A stretch of 64,000 nucleotides of DNA from Ochotona curzoniae (GCF_017591425.1 NW_024466409.1:1240001-1304000), one strand, 5' to 3'; positions 1-11,480 are shown, counted from the stretch's first letter. Program-made: numbers and translations. The notes: generated by a model from the sequence alone, not told the origin.

Positions 1-13
1 ATGAAATTGAGGT

Positions 14-345
14 GGAGGTTTGGCGTGATGGCTCAATTGACTAATCTTCCCTTTGCAAGTTCTGGGATGCCATATAGGCACCAGTTTGTGTTCTGGCTTC
101 TCCACTTGCCACCCAACTCTACCTGAGAAAACAGTCGAGGATGGCTGAAATACTTGGGATCCTGCACCTGTGTGGGAGACCAGGAAGAAACTGCGGGCTT
201 TTGGTTTCAGATCAGCTCAGCTCCAGCCATTTTGGTTATCTGGGGAGTGAATCAGTAGATGGAAGATCTTTCTCTTTGCCTATCCATCATTCTGGAAATC
301 TGCCTTTCTAACAAAGCAAAGCAAAAGAAACAAAAACAAACAAAT
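14..345 (+). repeat. Lagomorph C-type SINE
   Basis: A tRNA-derived SINE. It has a degenerate head ('ggcgtgatggctcaattgac'), the body landmark 'gtgggagaccaggaag', the 'ctggggagtgaatcagtagatgg' block and an A-rich end (aacaaaaacaaac). It is diverged from the young pika consensus, so it is an older copy. Confidence 0.85.
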
Positions 346-1089
346 TTGGGCTGAGACGTGTGTGATCAGCTCATAGATGAGTTCCTGGTTGGTCAGTGGA
401 GCTGGTGACCTTCCTTTCATTAGTCAGTGATTCTGGTGTCTTTAGGGAATTTATGGTGGGCAGGTGGGTTCCAGTTGACTGACAGTTATGTGAAGGTGGC
501 AGTCACATTCTGCCCAGATATGAAATTCCCTTACCCGAATCACTCAGGACAACACTAACCACTAGAGGTCCTTAGCTGTTAGAGAAGCAAAGGATTCACT
601 GAGTCTTGGTGATTAGAGCCTTGCAGGGTCAGCTAGATCACTCCCTTAAGTGAGTGGATTGTTTTTGATAAAGGCCAGACAAGATACCAAGGGCTAAAGG
701 AGAGACACAGGCTGGTTCTTGTTTTCATTTTGTAGGGTTCAGCAACCAGAGAAGACACGAAATAATTTCAGTTTTTGTTAATTTGTTTAGTTTGATTCTA
801 TGGTCTAGTGTATTATTTATCTTAGAGAATATTTCATGTGGTGATGCAAGAATGTTGGATGGAATATTCTGGAAATGTTTATTAAGTCCATTTGACCTGT
901 AATGTAGTCTCCCATGTAGGCACAGGGGCTCACATGGAAGAGACTTTGTAGGTATAAAAAAGAATCCACCTGATCCAGTCCCTTGCTCCTGCAAAGGTCA
1001 ATGTTAAAGCCATTGCAGTCAAGTGGGCAATCATCATAAGCAAGGGTTCTTTAGAAGGCTTATGAAAAATGTGTATTTTGCAAAAACTA
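346..1089. other. Unassigned intergenic DNA
   Basis: I see no gene, RNA or recognisable repeat here. A short minus-strand open frame near 725-994 has no family resemblance and no splice or start context, so I do not call it. Confidence 0.4.
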
Positions 1090-1767
1090 CGTGTAAGTCA
1101 GATCTAGCTCAGCTCATCACTACCCCAACTCTTGAGCTAACCAGTGGGACTTGTATTTTCACAGGGTTGGGCCCACTCTTCCCCAGCAGAATCTACCCCC
1201 GGATCTGGTGCTCTCACATGTTGGTTAGTCTCTTAACCCTGCCACATGTAACCTATGCCCTGTTTCACCACTCAGTCAGGTACTGGTACCTAGCCCTACC
1301 AGACAAGCTCCCAGCCATAGCTTTAATGTGGGCTGGTGTGTGGCAGTCAGTGTTGCTCTATGCTAACAGCCCATTTGAGGATTCCCATGTGGCTTGATGA
1401 ATCAGTCTGGTCCAAATAGAAGTAATGGACTCTCCCCTCCAAACCATCAGATCTCAGTCCCCACGGTTGCAAGCAATTTCAGTGACCCAGTCACTGGGAA
1501 TCACACAGAATTGATCCCTCACCTACACTGACACTGGCTTTATCCCTGGATGTCCCTAGGCAGCAATTACATACCCTAAAAACCTAGAGCTTGCTGCTGG
1601 TTGGCCAGCAGGCAGAGCCTCGTGCCCAAAGCCTAGGACTTGCTCAATGTGTGGTGACGGTGCCCTTGGGCTGAGTCCTGGGCGTTGGGTCCGACTTGGT
1701 CCAGGTGCTCTCTGCAAGTGGGTCACCACCCCTGTGGAGGGCTGCTGTCACTCTTGCCCCAATGTCG
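1090..1767 (-). mobile_element. VNTR retroelement copy G, 5' part only
   Basis: This matches the 5' part of the VNTR-type element seen whole at 28777-33036 (compare 1130-1390 with 32340-32590) and the reverse complement of 14270-14500. The 5' end lies at about 1767. The 3' tail module present in the other copies is missing here. Simple L1-type 5' truncation cannot explain that loss, so a deletion or premature polyadenylation is more likely. Confidence 0.7.
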
Positions 1768-1774
1768 AACTCGT

Positions 1775-2190
1775 AAATTTATTTTTTTAGTATTTGTTTA
1801 GTTCATGAAGATGGTTTCTGGCTGCTTCAATTTTGCTGCAAAAGATAGGATTTCATTCTTTTTATTACTGAGTAATATTACAATCCATATATACCATATT
1901 TTCTTTATCTGGTCATCAGTTGATGGATATCTGGGTTGATTCCATATGTATTAGGAATTGAACCTGCAAAGAACATGGCAGGAGGGTCCCAAAAATTCTT
2001 TATTATGTAACTTCTTTTCATTTGGATAAATTCTCAGAAGCGGAATGGCTGGGTTACATAGTGGATTTATTTTCATGCTTCTGAGAAATCTCCATACTGT
2101 CTTCCAATATGGTTTTACTAGTTTACATTTTCATGAACAGTGTATTAGGGTGACTTTTTGTGCACATCCTTTGCATACATTTAAAAAAAT
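1775..2190 (-). mobile_element. LINE-1 fragment, ORF2 3' end
   Basis: On the minus strand this reads as the familiar end of L1 ORF2 (the 'cccagatatccatcaactgatg' region and the 'gaatactactcag'-like region). It is diverged and carries stops. Confidence 0.8.
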
Positions 2191-2286
2191 CTGAATTATA
2201 CCATTTCTTTTTTAAATTTTGTAAATTAAAATTTTGGTTAAGTTTCTTTGAAAAAATTTTATAACAGTGCCTTGAGTTCTATTTCT

Positions 2287-2400
2287 TTTTAAAAAAGATT
2301 TATTTATGTTACTTGAAAATCAGAATCAGAGAGAGAGAGAAACAGAGAGAGAGAGGAGGAAGATCTTCCATCCACTGGTTCATTTTACCCAAGAGACTTT
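2287..2400 (-). repeat. C-SINE 3' fragment with GA-rich tract
   Basis: This is the reverse complement of a SINE 3' end: 'aaagatttatttat', a (GA)n-rich stretch at about 2326-2358, then 'gaagatcttccatccactggttc'. Confidence 0.75.
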
Positions 2401-2419
2401 AGTGTTTTCTTTTTGTCAC

Positions 2420-2770
2420 CCATGTATTGGTTATTCAGTGGCGTGCTTTTTCAACTCCATGGTCCTGTAATTTGTTGTTGTTGGTATTTTAACTTCAAAC
2501 CTGTTGTTGACTTTGTTTCATGGCTTCTCATTTAAGGGAAGGTGTAGTAGAGACTAAAATATCCAGATATGAAGATACAATGCAATATGCATCCCTACTT
2601 CCAAATCAATGAAACCATTGGACATATCTACACAATGGGATAAAACCCTATGGATATTAAAGTCACCAAGAATGAGTAGAGAGATTGTGCTGGAGAGAAG
2701 CTTGTAAACAAGGCATACAGTTCTAAATATAGTACAATAAGTATTCTCAAAGCCATTTTTTAACATACAA
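2420..2770 (+). mobile_element. LINE-1 3' end fragment
   Basis: It resembles the L1 3' region at 62480-62700 and 53180-53300: 'tattggttattcagt', the 'gtaatttgttg' and 'tggcttctcatttaaggg' landmarks, then 'atatccagatatgaagatac'. Confidence 0.65.
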
Positions 2771-2779
2771 TAAATATTA

Positions 2780-3990
2780 ACATGTTGCTGTTCTTTAAGA
2801 ATGTATCAATAATATTTTACCAAGACTGCTACAGGCTCAAACCAGCATCATTCCCCTCCCCCCCCCCGGTGGATTCCTCCACCTTGTTGCATTACCACAG
2901 TTCAAATTCAGTTGAGATTCTTTCATTGCAAGCATCTACCAGGTATAAAGTCCAGCGTCTTATTGTCTAGATAAGTTCAATGGTTTCTTGGGGAGACCAT
3001 CTCTGGTCTGAAGGTAGAGCCAGCAGAATATCATCCCGATCAATTGAAAGTCCCGACATTACATCAGCCACAATATAACGTTATGGAATTAGTTTCATTG
3101 ACATGGTATTGAGTAACCAATATGTTAAAAGAGAAAAAAAAAAGAACGCAAGTTCTGAACCACATCCTGTGACTTCTACATTGATATTTCAATTATTAGT
3201 TTATATACAACTGGTTTCTATACACCTTAAAATAGCTATAGATTACTATTCAGCTGTCTCATGTCTATTTTCATTTTAGTATTTAACAGTTTATAGCGTT
3301 GAAGCATGATTTTGCTGAGCCTGGCTGTTTTTCAGGTAGTCTAACTCTATAACTCTAACAAGACATATGTCAACAGTTTAGGTGAACAGTTTTAGGAGGG
3401 GTGTGCAGAGAAATCTTCAATACCCTAGTGAGGAGTAACTAATCTTTGTGATCTGCCCAGTGAGTTATAAGTGCATCCCCGCTGACTGTTTCCTGTCTGT
3501 TTCTAAGCTTTCCTTGTTATTCTCTGTCTATCCATTCTAGTTCGTTTGTTTGTTTGTTTTGAGGGGTTTCCAGAGTGATCCTGATGGTCATTGCCGGTGA
3601 GGGTGGGGACCCAAAGTCGGAACTAGGCAAGGACCAGAGAAAGCTCCTCCCTCTAGTTCCGAAGAAGTTTTCTGTTCTGTTTCTGTGGACCGCTCAGGGC
3701 TCCTGGTTGTCATTCCGATGACCTTGGATCCTGAAAGGCAGGATTTGGGCTTCTTCCATCCCATGTGGTAGATCCAAATGGGGGTGGGTGACCTCAGAGT
3801 TCTCGGCCTCTGAAGGCACTCCACTTCCCCATGGTCTCCTTGGCAGTTGGGATGTAGTCCTCGGTGCCCGTACTGATAGTCCTTGGTGAGGATCTGGGAG
3901 TCTTCAGGGTTGGGATACAAGCCACCTCCTGTCCGCCTGCTCCATAAGAGGGATTTTCAATCACCACAGATAACTTGAGGTGGCACAAGA
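2780..3990 (-). mobile_element. LINE-1 3' UTR, 5'-truncated copy
   Basis: The minus strand matches the 3' UTR of the L1 at 50830-51500: the 'gtatcccaaccctg', 'ggtcctcaccaagga' and 'cccacatgggatggaagaag' blocks. A C-rich homopolymer lies at about 2858-2866. Small open frames on the minus strand here are L1 3' UTR and not genes. Confidence 0.8.
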
Positions 3991-4969
3991 ATAATACTCA
4001 CATACATACTGATTGTCATTTATCTATCCACCTTTAGGCTTTTAGTAACAACGAATTGAGAAATTATCTCTTCTCTCATTTGTGTCTGATGAGAGTCTAT
4101 ACATTTTTTTCTAGACTACCTTTTAATGTGGATGTGGCTCTAGAATTATTCATTTGCTTGGGAAATTTTGGAATTGATAGTGCAAATTCTAAATAGTTCG
4201 GCAAACTTTTTCTGATCTATCCACTTCCACATAAACTCTACCTGATGATATTTTCCTTCCCTCTGCTTTCCATTTCTTTGTTTGCAAGCTAGAAGGTTTC
4301 AGACGCAATTGCATGAATACAGCAAATGGGTATAAGGGGGTATTTTCTTCTACAGTATACCTCAGGCTTCTGGTGAACAGCCATACTTTACATATAGACA
4401 GTATTGAAGTACTGACAATCTTGGAGCCAAATCCATACAGTGTCATCTTAAGAAAAGAGCATCATGACAACATTTCTAAATCCCAGGAAAATGTTAGATA
4501 AGTGATAGGAGAGAAGTATGTGATGGTAGTGCTCGTAGTCATGTTGTGGGGGGCATGAACTTTTGTGGTCATCTTAAGTAGTAGTTCCTCTTTCAGGTGT
4601 ATGGAAAGTGTGATGTGTCATCATATCATGGATAAATGTCTCCCAATGACTTTTTAGCAGCCCAGTTTCCTGGGGTGTTTTTATGCATGTATAGATTCTG
4701 CATAAGACATTATTTTTTACTAAACTCAACTCAAGGGTTAGAGATAACAGATCCAATGCATTAAGAACCAAATTTTATAACAGCCAAGGCCTCTGTCTCA
4801 TGACTGGACATAATTCTCAGCCAATATCATGTGAGTAATGAATAGGCAATACGATTTTAGCCTTGCTTCATGTAGAAGGCAGTTACAAACAGGTGATTTA
4901 TGGTTTTTGGAAGATTCTTTCCATTGCAATAAAATTGCAAATAAAATCATTTAAAAAGAAATAGAGGAA
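3991..4969. other. Unassigned DNA downstream of gene 1
   Basis: I recognise no gene or repeat here. It lies 3' of the gene 1 coding exon. I could not find an obvious AATAAA for gene 1 on the minus strand in this stretch. Confidence 0.35.
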
Positions 4970-5215
4970 TAAAAAAAGCTATTGATAATGTCAACAATGA
5001 TGGAAATGGTCTTATTTCACTCATTTTTTCTCGAGCAAGAAAAGTCAGATTACAGTTAGTCTTCTGGAAGACGGTGAGAAGTTATTGAGTTGACTCAGAT
5101 ACATGCAGCTGAGTGATGGTCAAATACCATGAGGTAAAACAGGCAGTGTTGACTTTCAAAGTCGTGATAGACTGACAAGGGCAGAGGTTCTTCATCACCA
5201 CCCCAGGCTTCCTTC
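4970..5215 (-). other. Conserved 3' flank (3' UTR) of gene 1
   Basis: This block is shared with the 3' flanks of gene 2 (24896-25090) and gene 3 (43150-43428), for example 'caacactgcctgttttacctca' on the gene 2 sense strand. It is probably 3' UTR and marks the duplicated unit. The poly(A) site was not located. Confidence 0.6.
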
Positions 5216-6151
5216 TCATTCATCATCCTCAGGGTTGCCCTCCAGAGCCCTCTCAAGAACCAACTTTAGGGGCTGCCTCTTCTGTTGCCGAAAGGAGCCA
5301 ACAAAAAAGTAAATGATGGGGTTGACACAGCTGTTAACACTGGAGAGAACAGCTACAATCAAGTGAATTATGCTAAAATATTTAAAATTTAAAGGTATAT
5401 TATTAGTTACGATGAGCAAGAAAAGGCCAAAGGGCAGACCACAGAGGAGGAAGACCAGCACTGTGAGCAGGACTGTCACATACAGTCTGCTCAGCTGCAC
5501 GCGGTGTGATCCCCTGAGGACTCTAACCAGCAGGGCCAGGCTGGAACCCAAGAGAACCAAAAATAAGAAAATCAGCCAGGAGGCTAGGGTGTAATTAATT
5601 TTGTTACACTGATATTCATCATGGTGCTTAGACTGTCTAATACAGTAGATACATTCCAGGAGGTTCAGTATCAGCGCCAGGGCCCAGAGCAGGGCACACA
5701 CAACAGCTGATGAGCTTGTAGAACGATGGCAGTGGTACCAGATGGGCCACAGGACAGACAGGCAGCGCTCGGTGCTGATGGCGGTGAGGATGCTCAGGTC
5801 CACGGTGTAAGGAAAGAATGTCACATGCAACAATATAAATAGGACATAGGCAGAGATGGAGGAAATATGGAAAAACTGGATGGAAAGAAGCAGGTGATCT
5901 ATAATGAGACAGCAGAGCAAGAAGAAGTCGGCCAGAGCCAGGTTGAGGATGTAGACATTGAAGGCGTTTCTGCGCATGCGAAAGCCCAAGAGCCACAGTA
6001 CAGTTGCATTTCCTCCCAGCCCAATCAGAGCAACGATAATAATCAGTGAGCCAAGGATCAGGTGTTCCAAACCAAAAGCTTTACCAATGGTCTGACTGGT
6101 TCCATTTGTTGGTATGGGTGTTGTTTTCCACGCTGAAACAGTAGAATTCAT
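5216..6151 (-). CDS. MRGPRX: Mas-related GPCR member X-like receptor (gene 1)
   Basis: A seven-transmembrane receptor of the MRGPRX family, which in other mammals signals pruritogens and cationic peptides in sensory neurons or mast cells. From the ATG at 6151 it is 311 residues, the usual family length. It has N-glycosylation sequons at N2 and N16. TM1-TM7 lie at about 30-56, 64-90, 101-130, 147-167, 187-212, 222-250 and 260-284. ERC (128-130) replaces DRY, CGLP (237-240) sits in TM6, and NPIIY (277-281) in TM7. The open frame continues upstream to 6298, but an AG acceptor at 6177-6178 shows that most of that is intron, so I chose M at 6151. It aligns with the gene 2 start, with A at -3. The cysteine pair C170/C182 and Glu166 match the human MRGPRX2 pocket pattern, but Asn186 stands where X2 has Asp. 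The 5' exon at 9365-9585 may add an in-frame upstream start. No disruption is seen. One-to-one orthology with a human X member is undetermined. Confidence 0.95.
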   Translation of the reverse strand: MNSTVSAWKTTPIPTNGTSQTIGKAFGLEHLILGSLIIIVALIGLGGNATVLWLLGFRMRRNAFNVYILNLALADFFLLCCLIIDHLLLSIQFFHISSISAYVLFILLHVTFFPYTVDLSILTAISTERCLSVLWPIWYHCHRSTSSSAVVCALLWALALILNLLECIYCIRQSKHHDEYQCNKINYTLASWLIFLFLVLLGSSLALLVRVLRGSHRVQLSRLYVTVLLTVLVFLLCGLPFGLFLLIVTNNIPLNFKYFSIIHLIVAVLSSVNSCVNPIIYFFVGSFRQQKRQPLKLVLERALEGNPEDDE

Positions 6152-6176
6152 GCTTGGAATCCCTCCACTGGTGCTC
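6152..6176 (-). other. 5' UTR part of coding exon 2, gene 1, with acceptor
   Basis: On the minus strand 'ctctttctgttctcag' is a good polypyrimidine tract and AG acceptor (AG at 6178-6177), followed by 25 nt to the ATG. Genes 2 and 3 have the acceptor at the same distance. Read in the receptor frame, these 25 nt contain no stop. Confidence 0.8.
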
Positions 6177-7544
6177 CTGAGAACAGAAAGAGTTGAACTC
6201 CTGCTGCAGGATCTCTGATCCTCAGATCCAGGCATGAGAATTCTGTTTCTGCTTTCTAGAGGTGGGGAATGAAGGCTTACATTCATGAGGTAATCCATGA
6301 GGAGTTAAGCAATACCTGACCTTGGATTCATACTCAGTTATTGCTGACTTTAAATACCCATTGTAATGCATATCCTGTACATGACATGGAAATATCCTAT
6401 GTTTCAAGCACTCTACTTCAGCATGCTACAGTTATGTACCCAACTGCTATGCTGTCCTGGGCCAGTTGTGATTTTGCACCCAAATAACTGAGAGGTCCCT
6501 GTAAGAAGGTGATGATTGCTTGTTAGTTCACGTGTGAGAATAACAGGACCTTGTTGATTAGATGGGTAGCACTGAAGACAAGAATATCGTTTTTTATCTC
6601 ACTGGCTTTTAGCTCTGTGTGCTGCACACAGTGTTCTGTGAAGGCAGCCATGAGGAGCACTAACATTGTAGATTAGTAAGGTGGAGGGGAAGATAAAAAT
6701 GAGAACACATTATAGAATTAGAAAGCTCCTGTGAAGAGCTGAAGATAATTCTGTTGATTATGATCCTTTGTGGAAACAGCTCTGTGCTGCTGAGAATGCA
6801 AACTCATGTGCCTGAAGCTGACCACTGAAGTAGGGACTTGATCCGACTTTGCTGAGCACCTAGGAGCACTTTGGTACAGAGGGTGGGGGATGGAAAAGAC
6901 TGAGCAGAATTACTCAGCAGAGGAGTCTGGAGTAGGCGAGGATGAAGCCTGCGTGTCACTGAAATTAGTTATTGGAAGGGTGGGTAGTTCTGCGGAGGGC
7001 ATCTAAGTGGTGTGCTGTGTGGAGTGCACTATACAAACATACTCCGTTTTTTTTCCCCAGGATACTTCAATACAGTTTCCTGTGCTGATGCAAACATTTG
7101 CACAAGGGGAGACTGAATGGACGTAGAAAAAAGGCAGGTCTTAACATTTAAAGCACAATAATCATGCAAATGTCACTGTAGAAAAGCATCTGCCAGACTC
7201 TAAGCACAGCAGGTATTTGAGAAGTTACCAGGTTGTCCGAAGTCTAATTCGCTCAAGAGTCTGTGAGATGAGAATCAGTATTTTCTGCATTTTATAGAGG
7301 ATGGTATTGAAACAAATCTATGTTTCATTTGACCCTAACTCAGATAGTGTTGATCTGAATGCCACAGAGTTCACCCACTGACCCACTATCCATATCTGCC
7401 AACTAAACATGTAAGGTGGGAAAGCAGAGAAGATATTTCAACATTAATTCTACATGGCAATTAAACTTGTGGATGAAAGAAGCAGATGTCTGGTGCAATG
7501 TTTTAAGCTGCTGCTTGGAAGTCTTGGCTGCCCGATTTCTTTTC

Positions 7545-7735
7545 TAGCTTCATATTAATGCATCCTTAGAGGCAGTGGATGACGGCTAAAGTACTTGAAT
7601 TCCTGCCACTTATGTGGGAGATCTGGATGGAGTTCCAGGTCCTGGCTTTAGTCTTTTCTGGCCTTGGCTACTGTGGGTATTTGGAGAGTGGAAGGAAAAC
7701 AGAAATCTATAGGAAGATGGAAACCTTGCTGGTGC
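7545..7735 (+). repeat. Old C-SINE, shared with unit 3
   Basis: A SINE body ('ggcagtggatgacggctaaagt', 'tatgtgggagatctggatgg'). The equivalent stands at 46165-46415 in unit 3, at the same relative place, so it predates that duplication. Confidence 0.65.
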
Positions 7736-7899
7736 AAAACTGTAACCAACTGTAGTTTTGTGAGAAACTCCCCAGAATTCAGGGCAAATGTCCTGAAGCA
7801 GTTGGAACAGGAAAATTCAGAAAAGGAACTCCCTGATCCTCAAGTTTGGGTAACAAATCAAGGAGATGCACTTTTTTCTAGTTTATTTCCACCCATTCA

Positions 7900-8145
7900 T
7901 ATGCTGACTCAGGTACCTGCTAATGGCCTGAGGAAAGCAGATGATGACCCAACTGCTTAGGTCCCTGCTGCCAGGAATGAATCCAGAATGAATCTTCTGA
8001 TTCTTGCCTCCAGCCTGGCCTCACTCTGGCTGTTGTGGTCATCTGGGGAGTGAACCAGAAGATTCTAGATTTCTCTCTCCATGTCTCACTGTCACTGTCA
8101 GTGTGTCTATATGTAGCTTTGACTTTTAAATAAACTTTTTTGTTT
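7900..8145 (+). repeat. C-SINE shared by all three units
   Basis: A SINE with 'gcctgaggaaagcagatgatga' and 'catctggggagtgaaccag'. The same insertion is found at 54285-54605 (unit 3) and, inverted, at 20424-20755 (unit 2), next to the same flank (e.g. 'ttttgaccaatgtgg'). It therefore predates both duplications. Confidence 0.75.
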
Positions 8146-8295
8146 TAGAAGAATTGCTTTAACATGGGTTCAATTAGGACAGCCAAACTTAACACTGCAA
8201 ACGTTCACCAGTATGAGTTCCCTTTTAAGTTTCTTTCCTTTTTGATGTGTTTTTGACCAATGTGGCGGATAGCTTTAAAAAAAAGTGAAAAAGAA

Positions 8296-8645
8296 TGGGC
8301 CCAGTGTGGTGGCCTGGTGGCTGGCGTTCTTGCCTTGCATGCGCTGGGATCCCATATGGGTGCTGGTTCATATCCCGACTGTCCCTCTTCCCATCCAGCT
8401 CCCTGCTCGGAGCTGGACTAGCCTCAGAGGACAGTCAAGGATGGCCCAAGGCCTGGCACTCTGCACCTGCATGGGAGACCAGGAGGAAGCTCCTGGCTCC
8501 TGGTTTCAAATTCACTCAGCTCCGGATGTTGCGGCCACTTGGGGAGTGAATTAGTGGATGGAAAATCTTCCTCTCTATCTTTCCTCCCCTCTGCATATCT
8601 GACTTTATGATAAAAATAAATAATTCTTTTAAAAAAGAAAGAGAA
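8296..8645 (+). repeat. C-SINE, full length, unit 1 only
   Basis: A near-complete SINE from 'gggcccagtgtggtggcctgg' to 'aaaataaataattctttt'. It is flanked by a likely target duplication around 'aaaagaatg' / 'gaaagaatg'. The matching position in unit 3 (about 54740-54755) lacks it, so it was inserted after duplication. The two open frames inside it are not genes. Confidence 0.85.
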
Positions 8646-8659
8646 AGAATGTAAAAATA

Positions 8660-9364
8660 TGAATAAGCATTATGATGTAGATGAGGGGAAAAATGATTTC
8701 ATATCATTCAGAAACAGAAAGAACAAGGACCTGGAGAATACAAGGAGATATTGGAGGATATTAATGGAAATATTTTGCTTCACCCTCTCTGCCCTCATGG
8801 GAAGGTTTGCAGTCCCTTGGATCTAGGGATGCAAATAGTATGTCACTATTGCTAATTTTGGTAGACCTGACTGGGGTTTGTCACGCTACCTTAACTTAAC
8901 TCCTCTTCTAGACAGTTACCTCATGACATACTTCTCAGTTATTCCAGTTTGTATAATCTGTTTTTCCTAGAGATCTTGCCAGACATACAAAGGAGAATCA
9001 CTTAGAAATACAAGTAAAATGTTGAAGACTGGGTGACAAGAGCTCAGCTTGGAGATTCAATGCCTGCATGTCACCCTCTCCTGAAATAAATTAAGAGACA
9101 GCATTCTTTCCGCAACAGCATATTTGAATGGCTGGAATTAAGGAAAGAATGTAGAGACATGATTCGTCAGGGAGAAAGACCTCCGTAAGTCCCTTTTGAA
9201 GTAACACTTGTGGTTATTATACCCAGTTTTCAGAGAAGACTTCAATCTTGAGATTGTTAAAGGGGCTCCCATAATCTGATTTGGTGCCTAGAGATTGAAA
9301 CCGGGACTAATAAATTTTAGCACAAACTATAACAGGAAATCAGACACTTGTTAAGTTCTCTTAC
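8660..9364. other. Duplicated-unit sequence, intronic
   Basis: Colinear with 54770-55402 (unit 3) and the reverse complement of 19918-20240 (unit 2). No coding potential is evident. Confidence 0.6.
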
Positions 9365-9585
9365 CTTTCTTCTGTTCTCTTTGCAGCTGAAGAACTCCGG
9401 TGATGGTGCAGATGAAACTCTGCTTTCCTTTTGCTCATGAGATGCTATGAGGAGTTGGCCTCAAATCTGGTGACCTAATGAGGCTCATCAGGTTTCTGGA
9501 GAGCTTTCTGATTTTATGTACAGGGACTGAGAGCAAATCAGAGGCCAGAACACTTTCAACTGACAGTCTGCACCAAGGTGTTTTT
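9365..9585 (-). other. 5' exon 1 of gene 1 (inferred)
   Basis: The minus-strand end reads 'cagaagaaag' followed by the donor 'gtaagag'. This is conserved in all three units, which argues for a real first exon. The 5' limit is a guess, from a degenerate TATA-like position near 9607-9620. An ATG at 9438-9436 lies 74 nt from the donor. With 25 nt of exon 2 before the main ATG it is in frame, with no stop between, and would add 33 residues. Its context (C at -3) is weak. Confidence 0.6.
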
Positions 9586-9599
9586 CAGTATCTGCCCCA

Positions 9600-9630
9600 T
9601 TAACTTTTGCATGAAAGCTTCTGTTTCCCT
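9600..9630 (-). promoter_or_regulatory. Possible core promoter of gene 1
   Basis: The position of the TATA-like run in unit 2 (19667-19675) reads 'gctttcatgc' here, a degenerate TATA. The adjacent 'acaggaag' is conserved in all units and could be an ETS-type site. This is weak, alignment-based evidence only. Confidence 0.25.
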
Positions 9631-9639
9631 CCACTGCTT

Positions 9640-11480
9640 CCTGTCCCAACCCATCCCATTTGGCTTACCTTCCAGGGCATAATTGCTCTTCGGTACTTTA
9701 ATTGCTAACTACAAGCCCAAATAGCAGTTCCATGCAATGTGACACTGCTTGCATTTTGGGGCTTAATATGTAAATAATAAAGCAATCAAAGTTTACTGTG
9801 GTCTGACTCTTCTTTGTGGCTTTATCCTTGCTATCTATTATCACGTTGTGGTAATTTATCTTTGTGTATACTCTTATTCCCAATGACCCAATGAAATTCT
9901 CCATGAATTATACTCTCCAAAAGCCACTGCTTGAAACACACTACATTGTTATTTCTGTCACATCTAAATAAAAATGTAAAGAGCTAATCACTCATAACAT
10001 AGGCTGCTTCTTTCTAGCCTCACTTTTTAAAAATTTGAGCTTATTATGTCAGGATCAAAATCTTATTTCTTTTTCTTTAAAAGATTTTAAAAAAAATTGT
10101 TTTGATATGATTTAGTTGGCCCTGAGCTCTCCCTTCCCCTACGCTCAAGTTCCCTCTCTCCCTTCTGTTCTGCCCTCCAGTTTCCCAAGTCCATCACGCT
10201 GCTGCTGGAGTGTCTCCCAACCATGAAGGAAACTGTCTCATTTCATTGTGAGTTCATTTGATTCTTGTTTCTTGTGAATTTCCTTCATGTACTTCATGCC
10301 ACACTCACATTTAGCTACAGGTCATTTTAAAACAAAAGATACTTGATTGTTAAACTATTTAAAGTATTCTGAGGTGTTCTTCGAAGAATTTATTTGCAAA
10401 TTATTTAATAATAATTTGGTTATGAGCTAAATTTCTTTGAACCAATATTTCCATGTGAAATTCTAATTTCCAGATCACCTCAAAATATGATAGTGTTAAA
10501 GATGGAGTCTCTCTTTTAAAAATTTTTATTAGTATAAAGTGAATAGTTTTCATTTACCTCACTCCTTTTCTCAATTTGCCCCTATATTTCTTTCTTTTCC
10601 TTATTTTTTGCATTAACATTGTTTTAGTTTATTTTATAGTAAGAAGAGAATGAATTTTCATGAGTCACTTATGTTAAAATGAGGCTGTTAGGGTTTCATT
10701 CTAATGTGACTTGTGTATGTATAAACCATGTAGTTTAAAACCAGACACCAACAAGACACAGGCAGAAGGCATCAACTTGAAGCAAGATGAGGTACCTCTT
10801 AGGAAATCAGTAAGAAATGGCATAACACACTTTTTGTAATGGATAAAATAAAAAATTAGTATTTCCAAATATTGGCAGAGATTTTGAGAAACTGAATCTT
10901 TCTTGTGTTACAGGTTGGGAAGCAAAATGTTACAAATGCTCTGGAAATCCTTTTGCAATTTCTGGAAAAATTTGATATCTACTTAATCACATTACCCAAA
11001 CATTCACTCCTGGAGTAGATCCCAGGTAGTAAAAAGTGTTATTGCTCTAAAACTGTGTATATAAGTTTTTATAATTGCTTCATTTATAATGAGTACACTG
11101 GAAAAATAACCAAATACTGTAGTTAGTAAGTAAATCTTAATATTTTCAAATAATGGAATGCTACTCTGCTATTAAAGCAATCACCCATAACATTGTTAAT
11201 ACATGTTCGAATGGGTCTTGAGGGAGAGATGTTGAGTGAAAATGAAAAAGCAAAAATTTAGAGAATATACAATTTTATTTATATAAAATTTTTGAAGTGA
11301 AAAATTCTAGAAATGGCCAGCACAGGAGTAGCTGTCAAGAGCTTGGGAAATGGGATGGGGTATGCATCAGTATAAAGGAGCAGACCAAAGATATTCTTTG
11401 GCAGTGAAGAAGTAGTTGATTTACTATGTATTTATGTTTAATATACAGTAATTATATACATCTTTGCATGTAATAAAATG
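9640..11480 (-). other. Upstream flank of gene 1, duplicated unit
   Basis: This flank is colinear with 55680-58930 of unit 3 once the SINE at 56912 and element F are removed. Parts match the reverse complement of 17935-19600 in unit 2. It preserves empty sites for insertions found in the other units (about 10604-10650, 11058-11070 and 11360). I see no gene. Confidence 0.65.

Larger units (their letters stand above)
6177..9364 (-). other. Intron 1 of gene 1 (inferred)
   Basis: A 3.2 kb inferred intron between the donor at 9364 (minus-strand GTAAGAG) and the acceptor at 6177. The stretch 6500-7500 is colinear with 44850-46050 of unit 3 and holds no recognised gene. The rest contains SINEs, listed separately. 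Confidence 0.7.

Noticed and set aside
5637..5996. 119-codon frame overlapping gene 1
   Set aside because: It is the same DNA as gene 1 in another frame; the receptor frame has full family conservation.
6152..6298. N-terminal extension of gene 1 to 6298
   Set aside because: The extra codons beyond 6176 lie upstream of the splice acceptor and have no counterpart in gene 2.
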